A DNA stretch of 64,000 nt from Sphingosinicella flava (GTDB lineage: Bacteria; Pseudomonadota; Alphaproteobacteria; Sphingomonadales; Sphingomonadaceae), in contig NZ_CP065592.1 of NCBI RefSeq assembly GCF_016025255.1, forward strand, positions 1,221,122-1,285,121. The letters run 5' to 3'. Below, in pieces: positions 9,301-16,316 of the stretch; the first letter of the stretch is position 1, and each line of letters opens with the position of its first letter. The notes beneath the pieces were generated by a model, which saw only the letters and a program-made list of their open reading frames with translations, did no database searches and had not been told where the DNA came from. Made by a program: the position numbers and the translations under genes.

Positions 9301-10575
9301 GCCGACGCCCGTCACGCGCCGCGCGGTGAAGCGGATGGGAACGGCGACCGGCGGATCGGACAGCCGCCCGCGTCCTTCGGCGCGGACATCTTCGAATCCC
9401 GTATCGTCGAAGGCGACGCGCGGCGCGGTGGCGCGATAGGAGAAAGCGGCCGTGCCGAACGGACCGTCTAAAGTCATGGCGAGGCGGATGCGGTTGCCCG
9501 TCATGTTGGGAAACAAGGCTGCCGGACGGAGCAGGTCCACGCCAAGGCGGACATTGTCGAAGCCCTTGCCCGCGAGATCGACGATCCCGGCGGCCTCAAC
9601 CTTGAGCGCGGCCGACCGCAGCGACAAACGGCCATCGAGGCGGCGGTCCTCGAACGTGCCGGCGCCCTTAAGATCAATGCGCGGGGCGGACAGGCGCATC
9701 AACTTGCCCTTCAGGAATTGGGCGGGCGCGAGCGCGCCGGACAAGCCGTAGCGGCCCGCTTCCACGCCAAGGCGCAGGTCGGCGCTGCGCCGTCCGGAAA
9801 GATCGAGCAGGGCACGGCCCGACCATTTGGTCCAGGTGCCGTCGCCCTCGATGGCGAGGCGGATCGGGCGCTTCGTGCCCACGATCGCGCCCGTGAGGCT
9901 GTTGGCCGGAGCATCGAGCTGCACGTCGAGGTCGAAGCGGTCGGCATCGGGCTGGGCGTCGAGCAGCAAGGCGAGACGATCGCCGCCGTCGCGGATCACC
10001 GCGTCGAGATCGATGAGTGCGCGCCCGTCCCGAATGTCGGCGCGGCCCTGCAGCGTGCCGGAACGCCATCGCCCGGTGACGGCGGGGCCGATGCGCAGTT
10101 CCTCCACCCGCAAGCGATCGATCCAGAGGTCGAAGCCGGGCAGGATCGGACGCGGCTCGACGCTCGGCCGGAATTTGGGCAGGCGGTGGAGGATGACGAG
10201 GCGGGCATCGAACGTATTGATATGAAGCCGGTTCGCCACCCAGCCGATCGGTTCCCAATCCAGCGCGACTTCCGGCGATTGGGCAAAGAGCCCTTGCGGG
10301 TCGTACAGGCGGACATCCTTCAACCGGGTTTCGCCCCAGATGGAGCCTTCGATGGCGCCGATGCGGATGCGGAAACCCGAACGCGGCGCCTGTTCCGCCA
10401 CCGTCTTGGCGATGAAGCGATGCCCGGCTTCGGTGTCGAGATAGACGAGGAAGGATGTGATCCCGAGCAGGGCCGCGACGAAAAACGCGAAGGCGAAGCG
10501 GCCAAGGCGCACCAGAAGATGCGCCTTCCTGCGCCCCGGCCGGGGCGCTTCCCCCATGGCCCCGGCGTCCGTCAA
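6385..10575 (-). CDS. tamB: TamB, translocation and assembly module inner-membrane subunit
   Basis: A 1396-residue protein with a single N-terminal signal anchor (about residues 25-47, LGRFAFAFFVAALLGITSFLVYL). A very long periplasmic part of repeated beta-strands follows, as expected for the AsmA-like bridge that forms a hydrophobic groove. The C-terminal ~350 residues carry the conserved TamB domain, including 'SYDFAGRTFDLERGVIRFVGD', 'PPLPQDELLSRLLFG' and a terminal strand ending 'RIEYQITRWLSL...VRVSKDY'. TamB works with TamA in outer membrane protein insertion and, in other bacteria, in phospholipid transport to the outer membrane. Its ATG overlaps the tamA stop, so the two are translationally coupled. 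Confidence 0.95.
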   Translation of the reverse strand: MTDAGAMGEAPRPGRRKAHLLVRLGRFAFAFFVAALLGITSFLVYLDTEAGHRFIAKTVAEQAPRSGFRIRIGAIEGSIWGETRLKDVRLYDPQGLFAQSPEVALDWEPIGWVANRLHINTFDARLVILHRLPKFRPSVEPRPILPGFDLWIDRLRVEELRIGPAVTGRWRSGTLQGRADIRDGRALIDLDAVIRDGGDRLALLLDAQPDADRFDLDVQLDAPANSLTGAIVGTKRPIRLAIEGDGTWTKWSGRALLDLSGRRSADLRLGVEAGRYGLSGALAPAQFLKGKLMRLSAPRIDLKGAGTFEDRRLDGRLSLRSAALKVEAAGIVDLAGKGFDNVRLGVDLLRPAALFPNMTGNRIRLAMTLDGPFGTAAFSYRATAPRVAFDDTGFEDVRAEGRGRLSDPPVAVPIRFTARRVTGVGSVAGGILANLRVDGLLKVTARALTGESLSLTSDKLKGKVSLFVDLVTGRYDVVLSGGLTRYSIPGLGIVDVTSELKVVPGANGRGTIVTGTGKAWVRRLDNKFLASLAGGLPRIETGLLRGADGVIHFRNLRLRAPKIAINGNGYRRRDGTFHFEGRGNQADYGPFSIVLDGDISRPRVTLRLDRPNEALGIRDMDLTLQPNAGGYAYEAAGLSTLGPFTSKGAILLPANAPAVIAIDALQVSGTSATGRLRSDPGGFQGQLNISGGGLRGGLLFQPAGGIQRIEAHLVADQARFAGPPAIAIRRGRLDGVILLDPNGTSIEGTLEARGVTRGAVSLASISASASLRGGSGQIRADVAGTRGRTFTFAAVADVTPQRIGISGRGSVDRRPIALKSPAILTRAGDGWNLAPTAITFAGGSAEVGGMFNSARTQIDARLDAMPLTVLDIAYPDLGLGGIASGTLRYDVPAGGGAPKGDLNLRVRGLTRAGIVLSTAPVDLGIAAKLDGRNAALRAVAASQGRTIGRAQARLSPLPDGGTLIDRLSAAPLFAQIRYNGPADTLWGLTGVELFNISGPVALGADVTGTLNDPAIRGSLRAQQARLESAITGTVVQNLAASGRFDGSRLLLDSFSGTTKNDGRVSGRGSFLLSARGLGIDLTVDANRAQILDRDDLKAKVTGPIRIRSDGDGGTISGDLNLVSGLFRLGSATAAAQVPRLPVREVNGRDDDWTETRTPSPWQFDMAVRARNGLQVTGLGISSEWSANLSIDGPVTAPRINGRADLVRGSYDFAGRTFDLERGVIRFVGDAPPDPILDIVAQGGVQGLNATIRVTGSGLRPEIAFTSTPPLPQDELLSRLLFGTSITNLSAPEALQLAAAVAALNNPGAGLDPINAVRSAVGLDRLRILPGDIVTGQGTSLAAGKYLGRRFYVEVVTDGRGYSATRIEYQITRWLSLLSSVSTIGRHNASVRVSKDY

Positions 10576-12557
10576 AAGGCCTGACCCAGCGAAACGTAGA
10601 CCGCGACCCGGCTGTCGCCGGATTGCGGATTGAGCGGGGTTCCGACATCGACGCGGATCGGACCGAAATTGGTGTGGTAGCGGACGCCGACCCCCGCGCC
10701 GAAGCGGAGGTTCGGGGTGTCGGGCAATTCGCCGGTATAAATGTTCCCCGCATCCAGGAATGGCACGATGCTGAGGCTGTTTTCGAACAAAGGCGTCCGC
10801 ACCCGCGCCTCTATCGAAAATTCGGCAAGGCTGCGGCCGCCGATCGGATCGCGGAAGACCGGGTCGCGCGGCCCCAGGGCCTGATAGCCGTAACCGCGCA
10901 CCGAGCCGCCGCCGCCCGCATAGAAGCGGCGGGACGGCGCGATCCGGTCGCGCTCCGCGCCGAGGATCGTCCCGAGCCGGACCCGCCCGGCGAAAACCAC
11001 GCGATCGTTCACCGGCCGGTAGAAGCTGGCGTCGATCTGAGCGCGGGCATAGCCGAACGCGCCGTCCTGCAACGATATCTCCGGCGACAGGCGGCCGGAA
11101 AGGCGGAAGCCGCGCGTCGGATCGAGCAGGTCGTCCGATCCGTCATAGGCAAGGCCCGCGGGCAAGGCGCCGATAAAGAAAGTGCGGCTACGCTCCTGCT
11201 CGCTGGCTAGATCGACGTCGCGCTCGTCCGACGCGAGCAGTTCGGCGCCAGCGAACCAGGTCCACGCCTTTTGCCAGATGATGTTGGATTGGCGTTCGAT
11301 ATTGCCGGACAAAGTGAAGGTATGCGCCTCATAGGCTTCGCGCTCGACATGGGTGGCGGCGACGAGGGCGTTCAGCACCTGATCCCGGCGACGGAAATTG
11401 TTGCGGCGGAGCGTGGCGGAGATAACTTGCTCGCGCGTGCCAAGGACGCCGCGAAACGTGACGGCGCCTTCGGGCGGCAGCAAATTGCGGTGCTGCCAGC
11501 TGCCTTCGACCCGCAGGCCTTCCCCCGTGCCATAACCGATTTCGCCCGCGACGGTGCGCGGCGGGGCCGGTTCGAGCGCGACGGCGACATCGACGCGGCC
11601 CGTCGCCTCGTTGGCCACCGGCCGGACCATGACGGTGGAGACTAGTCCCGTAGCGACGAGAGCGCGGCGCAGGTCTTCCAGCCGGGATTGCTCGAACGGA
11701 TCGCCTTCGTCGAAGCGCGCAATGACGCCGATATGTTCGGGCGAGAAGAGCGGCGTGCCATCGACAACGATCGCGCCGAACCGGCGGTCGCCGCCGGGCG
11801 CCACGGGCAAGCGCAACGTGGCGCTGCGCGCTTCGTGATCGACGACGATGTCGAGCTCGCCGACCGTGGCGAAAGCATAGCCCTGCTCGCCGAGCGCCAC
11901 GCGCAACGCCGCCGTTCCCGCCGTCACCGCGGCGGCATCGACCGGATCGTTTTGCCGGATGCCGAAAGCCGTGCGCAGACTGGACTCATCGGCCCCCGCC
12001 GCCTCGATGCCAGGGAGGCTCACTTCGGCGAAACGGTAGAGGGCGCCGGGTTGCGCCTCGAGGATCACGTTCACCTGGCCCGTGCCGGCACCGGATTCCG
12101 CACGCGCCTCGACGACGGCGTCGTAATAGCCCCTTGCCCGCAGCAATTGGATCAGGAGATCGCGATCCTCGTCGGCGCGGCGGTCGATCTGCGCGGCGTT
12201 GGCGGGATCGCCGCGATTGGCTTCGAGAACCGACAATTCCGCGAATTGAGCGCGGATGCCGCCGGCGTCGATGCCATCGAGGCCGCGGATCGCGACGGTG
12301 TAAGTTCGCTCCACCGCCGCGTCGGCCACGGCCGTGTCGGGTATGTCCGGAATGCCGTCATCCGCCCCGCTTTCGAGGTCCGGCCATTCCACGCCAAGGC
12401 CGGGCAGGGGATCCAGCGGCGCGGAAGGGTCGAGCGGCGCCTGCAACGCCGGGTCCAGCACCTCGGCATCCTGGCCCATGGCCGGGCTGTGACAAAGAAA
12501 AAGGGCAGTCGCGGCCATCAGCGCCGCCACTCGCCGCCCCGCCGCGACTTCCGACAT
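10572..12557 (-). CDS. tamA: TamA, Omp85-family outer-membrane assembly protein
   Basis: A 661-residue outer-membrane protein. Residues 1-29 look like a signal peptide (MAATALFLCHSPAMGQ). Three POTRA-like domains follow (about 80-330), then a C-terminal 16-strand barrel of the BamA/TamA type. The barrel contains the family motif 'RRFYAGGGGSVRGYGYQALGPRD' (lid and loop 6, VRGY) and 'LRFGAGVGVRYHTNFGPIRVDV' near the end. The last residue is Phe (GQAF), the usual outer-membrane beta-signal. It is the first gene of a tamA-tamB pair, divergent from the small gene at 12652. Confidence 0.95.
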   Translation of the reverse strand: MSEVAAGRRVAALMAATALFLCHSPAMGQDAEVLDPALQAPLDPSAPLDPLPGLGVEWPDLESGADDGIPDIPDTAVADAAVERTYTVAIRGLDGIDAGGIRAQFAELSVLEANRGDPANAAQIDRRADEDRDLLIQLLRARGYYDAVVEARAESGAGTGQVNVILEAQPGALYRFAEVSLPGIEAAGADESSLRTAFGIRQNDPVDAAAVTAGTAALRVALGEQGYAFATVGELDIVVDHEARSATLRLPVAPGGDRRFGAIVVDGTPLFSPEHIGVIARFDEGDPFEQSRLEDLRRALVATGLVSTVMVRPVANEATGRVDVAVALEPAPPRTVAGEIGYGTGEGLRVEGSWQHRNLLPPEGAVTFRGVLGTREQVISATLRRNNFRRRDQVLNALVAATHVEREAYEAHTFTLSGNIERQSNIIWQKAWTWFAGAELLASDERDVDLASEQERSRTFFIGALPAGLAYDGSDDLLDPTRGFRLSGRLSPEISLQDGAFGYARAQIDASFYRPVNDRVVFAGRVRLGTILGAERDRIAPSRRFYAGGGGSVRGYGYQALGPRDPVFRDPIGGRSLAEFSIEARVRTPLFENSLSIVPFLDAGNIYTGELPDTPNLRFGAGVGVRYHTNFGPIRVDVGTPLNPQSGDSRVAVYVSLGQAF

Positions 12558-12651
12558 GAGCGAAACCTACAGGGAGGAAGCCGCCGCCGCCAGAGAAGAT
12601 TGCATCGCCTGGGCGCTGGAAAAGACGCGGCCGACCTGCCATGGAGACCCT

Positions 12652-12831
12652 ATGGCTGACACTCCTTCCACGCAGCCCCGGTCGGCCGGGGTCTTCCTTG
12701 CGCTCGCGATGGTCGCCGGGGCGGTGATCGGGACGTTCGCGGGAGAGCCGAGCCTCGGCTTCCTGATCGGGCTCGGCACCGGAATCGCCGTGACCCTCGC
12801 CCTCTGGCTGATCGACCGCCGCCGGACCTAG
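12652..12831 (+). CDS. Small two-helix membrane protein, unknown function
   Basis: A 59-residue protein (MADTPSTQPRS...). Two hydrophobic segments (about residues 12-29 and 33-54) are separated by a short loop, and it ends in a basic tail (IDRRRT). I chose ATG 12652, with GGAGA about 6 bases upstream; the frame stays open to 12556 but that would run into the tamA start. No conserved domain is recognised. It is convergent with, and overlaps by 4 bp, the S24 repressor gene. Similar tiny membrane proteins are common in sphingomonads. Confidence 0.6.
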   Translation: MADTPSTQPRSAGVFLALAMVAGAVIGTFAGEPSLGFLIGLGTGIAVTLALWLIDRRRT

Positions 12832-13466
12832 CGGAGCGGACGGCCGACCCAAACGACGCGGCCGACAATCTCCATGTCCGACAGCGCGCAATCCGGCCAG
12901 CCCGGATAAGCGGCATTGTCGCTGACGATCGACACACGGCGCGCGGCGGGATTCATCGCGATCCGCTTCACCATCAGGACGCCGTCCACGCGCAGCACGT
13001 AAATACCATCGCGCAAGGTTTCGGCACCGTCCGATCCGTCGACCAGGATGTCGTCCCCGTCGGACAGGGTGGGAACCATCGAATCGCCTTCGACGCGGAT
13101 CATCGATAGCCTGGACGGATCGCCGCGCGTCAGCGTGCGCAGCCACGCCTTGTCGAAACCCAGCAAATTGCGCGCCTGCTCGTCACCCGTGAAAGCGCCC
13201 GGCCCTGCCGACGCGCCAATGTCGAGACGCGGCACCGAGACCAGAAGATCGCCGGACGGCGCCTCGTCCGGCGCGCCGAGCAGGCTTTCAGGGACACCGA
13301 AATAGCGGGCGAGCAGGCGCCGGTCATCTTCCGCCAGCTTCCTGGGCGTGCCGCGTTTGATGAACTGCTGCATATAAGCGGGATTGCGGCCGAGCATGCG
13401 GGACAGGCCAGCATAATCTTCCCGTCTTTCCTCGATCAAACGCTGAAGGGTCGTGCGCACGTCCAT
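12828..13466 (-). CDS. HTH/S24-family repressor (LexA/CI-like peptidase fold)
   Basis: A 212-residue regulator. Residues about 5-60 resemble a helix-turn-helix (AGLSRMLGRNPAYMQQFIKRGTPRKL). The C-terminal half is an S24 peptidase domain with catalytic Ser129 in EGDSMVPT and Lys167 in MVKRIA, the Ser/Lys pair used by LexA and phage CI for self-cleavage. The self-cleavage site (usually Ala-Gly or Cys-Gly) is not obvious; ASAG at 85-88 is a candidate. Four copies of TAGGA, or its complement, lie in the upstream region between this gene and the divergent 65-residue gene, and may be its operators. No prophage genes surround it, so it is probably a chromosomal regulator. Confidence 0.8.
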   Translation of the reverse strand: MDVRTTLQRLIEERREDYAGLSRMLGRNPAYMQQFIKRGTPRKLAEDDRRLLARYFGVPESLLGAPDEAPSGDLLVSVPRLDIGASAGPGAFTGDEQARNLLGFDKAWLRTLTRGDPSRLSMIRVEGDSMVPTLSDGDDILVDGSDGAETLRDGIYVLRVDGVLMVKRIAMNPAARRVSIVSDNAAYPGWPDCALSDMEIVGRVVWVGRPLR

Positions 13467-13482
13467 GTTCCTCCCATACGGA

Positions 13483-13519
13483 TAGGATTTTTCCTAGACA
13501 AGTAGGAAATGGCTTAGGA
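13483..13519. promoter_or_regulatory. Putative operator cluster of TAGGA sites
   Basis: A perfect inverted repeat TAGGA-TTTT-TCCTA (13483-13496) is followed by two more TAGGA copies at 13503 and 13515. They lie between the S24 repressor start (13466) and the divergent gene at 13563, where an autoregulatory operator would sit. The assignment is inference from position. Confidence 0.45.
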
Positions 13520-13562
13520 TGAGAACATATCAGGAACGATAGTGAGTCGAAAGGACGGAGGG

Positions 13563-13760
13563 ATGGATCAGGTTTTATGGAGAATAGAGCGCTATTTGCG
13601 CCGGACGAACACGCCGGCGACTCGCTTCGGGCGGGACGCACTTCGCGATCCCCGTCTGGTTTTCGATCTGAGAAATGGGCGGGAATTGCGGACGGAGACG
13701 GCGGCGCGCCTCGGCGCCTACCTCGATTCGCAAGAACATGGCTTGGAGGCGCGGCGATGA
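13563..13760 (+). CDS. Conserved small protein, unknown function
   Basis: A 65-residue protein (MDQVLWRIERYLRRTNTPATRFGRDA...). It is rich in Arg and predicted helical; the RFGRDALRDPRLVFDLRNGREL stretch looks like a compact conserved core and may be DNA-binding, but I cannot name the family. ATG 13563 is preferred, with AAGGACGGAGG upstream; GTG 13542 is an alternative. Its stop overlaps the start of the next gene (ATGA), so the two form an operon divergent from the S24 repressor and probably controlled by it. Confidence 0.65.
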   Translation: MDQVLWRIERYLRRTNTPATRFGRDALRDPRLVFDLRNGRELRTETAARLGAYLDSQEHGLEARR

Positions 13761-14083
13761 TGGCGTTGCAACGCGACGCGTCGAGCGAGTTGCTGCGCGC
13801 GATCCGCAGGCGCGCGGGGGACCGGGCCACGCTCGCGATTGAAAATCTGAGCAGCCGCCCTTGGGCCAGCGCGACATTCTCAGGCGCACGGCATCACATC
13901 GCCTTTCGGATCGAGGGCGACCATGCCGACGACATGGCGGACGCGCTCCTCACCGGCATCGAAGCCGCCGAATTCACGCTGCGCGGGCATATCGTCGCCG
14001 ACATCATCGTGCTTGGCCGGGATTTGACCGACCGGGGCGCGGTCCGCATCCGCCTGGAGGCCCTGACGGTCGAGGACGCTTAG
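13757..14083 (+). CDS. Conserved protein, unknown function, paired with the 65-residue gene
   Basis: A 108-residue soluble protein starting at ATG 13757 inside the stop of the preceding gene. It has no signal peptide or membrane segment. The sequence alternates helices and strands (SATFSGARHHIAFRIEGDHADDMADALLTGIEAAEFTLRGHIVADIIVLGR), suggesting a small alpha/beta fold. I do not recognise the family. Translational coupling with the 65-residue Arg-rich protein suggests a shared role. Confidence 0.65.
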   Translation: MMALQRDASSELLRAIRRRAGDRATLAIENLSSRPWASATFSGARHHIAFRIEGDHADDMADALLTGIEAAEFTLRGHIVADIIVLGRDLTDRGAVRIRLEALTVEDA

Positions 14084-14127
14084 CCTCCAGCGGAACGAAA
14101 TCCGCCGGGCGGCGATTACCATTGCCT

Positions 14128-15135
14128 ATGCTATGCTTCGTCGACGACGCCCTTCCCGGCATCACGCGCCGCCGCGCCGGCCGGGGATGGGCTTATTATG
14201 ACGCGAAGGGCGACCGGATTGTCGACCGCGCGGAAATCGACCGGCTGAACCGGGTGGGCCTTCCGCCAGCCTATACCGACGCCTGGTTCTGCCCGTCGCC
14301 TCATGGCCATATCCAGGCCATCGGCTATGACGACAAAGGCCGGAAACAATATCGCTATCACCTCGATTTTCGCGCGCAGCGGGAGGCCGAGAAATATGAC
14401 CGCTGCGCGAGTTTCGGCCGCTCCCTCCCCCTGCTCCGCGCCCGCGTCGCCGAGGATATCGCCGGAAGGAAACTGGGCCGCGATGCGGTCGTCGCCGCGG
14501 TCGTTCGGTTGATGGACCTCGGCTTCGTCCGGGTCGGCAACGAGGCCTATGCGCAGGCGAACAAGAGTTTCGGCGCGACCACGCTGCGGACGCGGCATGT
14601 GTCGGTCACCGGCAAGACGGTGAAGATGCGCTTCAAGGGCAAATCCGGGCAGCTCCAGGAATTGTCGATCACCGACCGCAATCTGACCCGGATGGTGAAG
14701 AAATGCCAGGATCTGCCCGGCCAGCATCTGTTCCAATATGTGGACGATCAGGGCGAGCCGCAGCCCGTCAGCTCCAGCGACGTCAACGCTTACATTCGCG
14801 ATGCGATGGGCCAAGACTTCACCGCCAAGCATTTCCGCACCTGGGGCGCGAGCGTGATCGCGTTCGAACAGATTTGCGCGGCGGGAGAAAAAGGGCTGAC
14901 CCTGAAGCGGCTGCTCGCGCCCGTCGCCAAGGCGCTGGGGAATACGCCCGCGATCAGCCGCAAATCCTATGTTCACCCCGCGCTGATCGATCTCGTCAAG
15001 GCTCATGAGGGGGAGCCCCTCGACGGGTTGCAATGCCCCCGTCCCACCAAGTATCTGTCGAGCGCCGAGCGCGGCCTGATCGACTTTCTCGACACTCTGG
15101 CCGCCGAAACGGAAGCGGGGATACAAGCGGCCTGA
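14128..15135 (+). CDS. DNA topoisomerase IB
   Basis: A 335-residue poxvirus-type topoisomerase IB. The N-terminal domain has the family pattern 'YTDAWFCPSPHGHIQAIGYDDKGRKQYRYH'. The catalytic domain shows 'RVGNEAYAQANKSFGATTLRTRHV' (catalytic Arg/Lys region), 'KHFRTWGASV' with a catalytic Arg and His, and the nucleophile Tyr in 'ISRKSYVHPALI'. It relaxes supercoils of both signs by nicking one strand through a 3'-phosphotyrosine. ATG 14128 gives the usual length; the frame is open further upstream but would overlap the previous gene. The stop overlaps the ATG of the MscS gene (TGATG). Confidence 0.92.
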   Translation: MLCFVDDALPGITRRRAGRGWAYYDAKGDRIVDRAEIDRLNRVGLPPAYTDAWFCPSPHGHIQAIGYDDKGRKQYRYHLDFRAQREAEKYDRCASFGRSLPLLRARVAEDIAGRKLGRDAVVAAVVRLMDLGFVRVGNEAYAQANKSFGATTLRTRHVSVTGKTVKMRFKGKSGQLQELSITDRNLTRMVKKCQDLPGQHLFQYVDDQGEPQPVSSSDVNAYIRDAMGQDFTAKHFRTWGASVIAFEQICAAGEKGLTLKRLLAPVAKALGNTPAISRKSYVHPALIDLVKAHEGEPLDGLQCPRPTKYLSSAERGLIDFLDTLAAETEAGIQAA

Positions 15136-16316
15136 TGACCGATCGAAGCACTGGACCGGCAGGCGCCGCGGAAGATCTATCCGCGCAGGCGGCCAGCCTC
15201 ATGCGCCAAGCATCCGCCTGGATCGCCGACAACAGCCTCGGCGTGCTGACCGCTGCCCTTGCCGGAACGGTGATCGCGCTCGCCCTGATCGGCATCCGTT
15301 CGTTCGGCGCGCGATGGGTGGCGCGCAATACCGGCGACGTTCATTGGCGCTCCGTCTTCGCGCGGACCATCGCCAGAACCAGCCTCTTCTTCATCGTCAT
15401 GTGCGCGGCGGAACTGGTCGCCGAGCATGCCGCGACGCCCCGCGATCTCCTGCGCCTCATCAACATCCTGTTCGTGATCTCGGCGACGTTCCAGGTCGCG
15501 ATTTGGGCGCGCGAGCTGATCCTCGGCGCCATCGAGCATCGGGCGGGAGGATCGGACGAACAAAGCACGCTGGGATCGGCGATCGGCATTATCCGCCTGC
15601 TCGTCACCATCGGCCTGTTCGCCATCGCCATCGTCGTCATCCTCGACAATCTGGGCGTCAACGTCACCGGCCTCGTCGCGGGTCTCGGCATCGGCGGCAT
15701 CGCCATCGGCCTCGCGGCGCAGGGCATCTTCTCCGATCTGTTCGCGGCGCTCGCCATCATCTTCGACAAGCCCTTCCGCCGCGGCGACACCATCCATTTC
15801 GGCACGATCACCGGCACGGTCGAACGGATCGGCCTCAAGACGACGCGCGTCCGATCCCTGCAAGGCGAGCAGGTCGTGATATCCAACACCAAGCTGCTGG
15901 ATGAACGCGTCCACAATTACGCGCTTTTCGAACGGCGGCGGATCGTGATGAATTTCGGCCTCGTCTACCAAACCCCGCCCGCGATGCTGGCGCGGATCGG
16001 CGCGGAGGTGAAGGAGATCGTCGAACAGCGCGATGGTGCCACGTTCGATCGCTGCCACGCCTATCAGTTCGGCGCGTCGTCCATCGATTATGAGTTCGTC
16101 TTTCATGTCGAAACCGCGGACATCGATGCCGCCATGCAGGCGCGGCAGGACATCATGATCGCGATCATGCGCCGGTTCCGGGAGCTGGGTGCGGAATTCG
16201 CCTATCCGACGCAGACGACCTTCACCGCCGCGCCGGACGGGCGCCTCGTCATGCCCTATGCGGAGCCGCGGATCGGTCCGGAAGGTCCGTCAAAGCCCCA
16301 CATCGTTCAGCGATAG
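15135..16316 (+). CDS. MscS-family mechanosensitive ion channel
   Basis: A 393-residue inner-membrane channel. It has four to five hydrophobic segments (about residues 35-58, 74-92, 105-125, 150-170), and the pore helix has the MscS pattern 'GLVAGLGIGGIAIGLAAQGIFSDLFAALAIIFDKPFRRGD'. A cytoplasmic beta domain follows (VERIGLKTTRVRSLQGEQVVISNTKLL) and then the alpha/beta C-terminal domain. These channels open on hypo-osmotic stress. The start overlaps the topoisomerase stop. The 3' end overlaps the convergent putA by 27 bp. Confidence 0.92.
   Translation: MTDRSTGPAGAAEDLSAQAASLMRQASAWIADNSLGVLTAALAGTVIALALIGIRSFGARWVARNTGDVHWRSVFARTIARTSLFFIVMCAAELVAEHAATPRDLLRLINILFVISATFQVAIWARELILGAIEHRAGGSDEQSTLGSAIGIIRLLVTIGLFAIAIVVILDNLGVNVTGLVAGLGIGGIAIGLAAQGIFSDLFAALAIIFDKPFRRGDTIHFGTITGTVERIGLKTTRVRSLQGEQVVISNTKLLDERVHNYALFERRRIVMNFGLVYQTPPAMLARIGAEVKEIVEQRDGATFDRCHAYQFGASSIDYEFVFHVETADIDAAMQARQDIMIAIMRRFRELGAEFAYPTQTTFTAAPDGRLVMPYAEPRIGPEGPSKPHIVQR

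Noticed and set aside
6691-9471. A 926-codon open frame on the plus strand antisense to tamB
   Set aside because: A by-product of high GC and codon bias: the translation is low complexity, rich in Arg, Ala, Glu and Gly, with no domain. TamB on the other strand has full family features.
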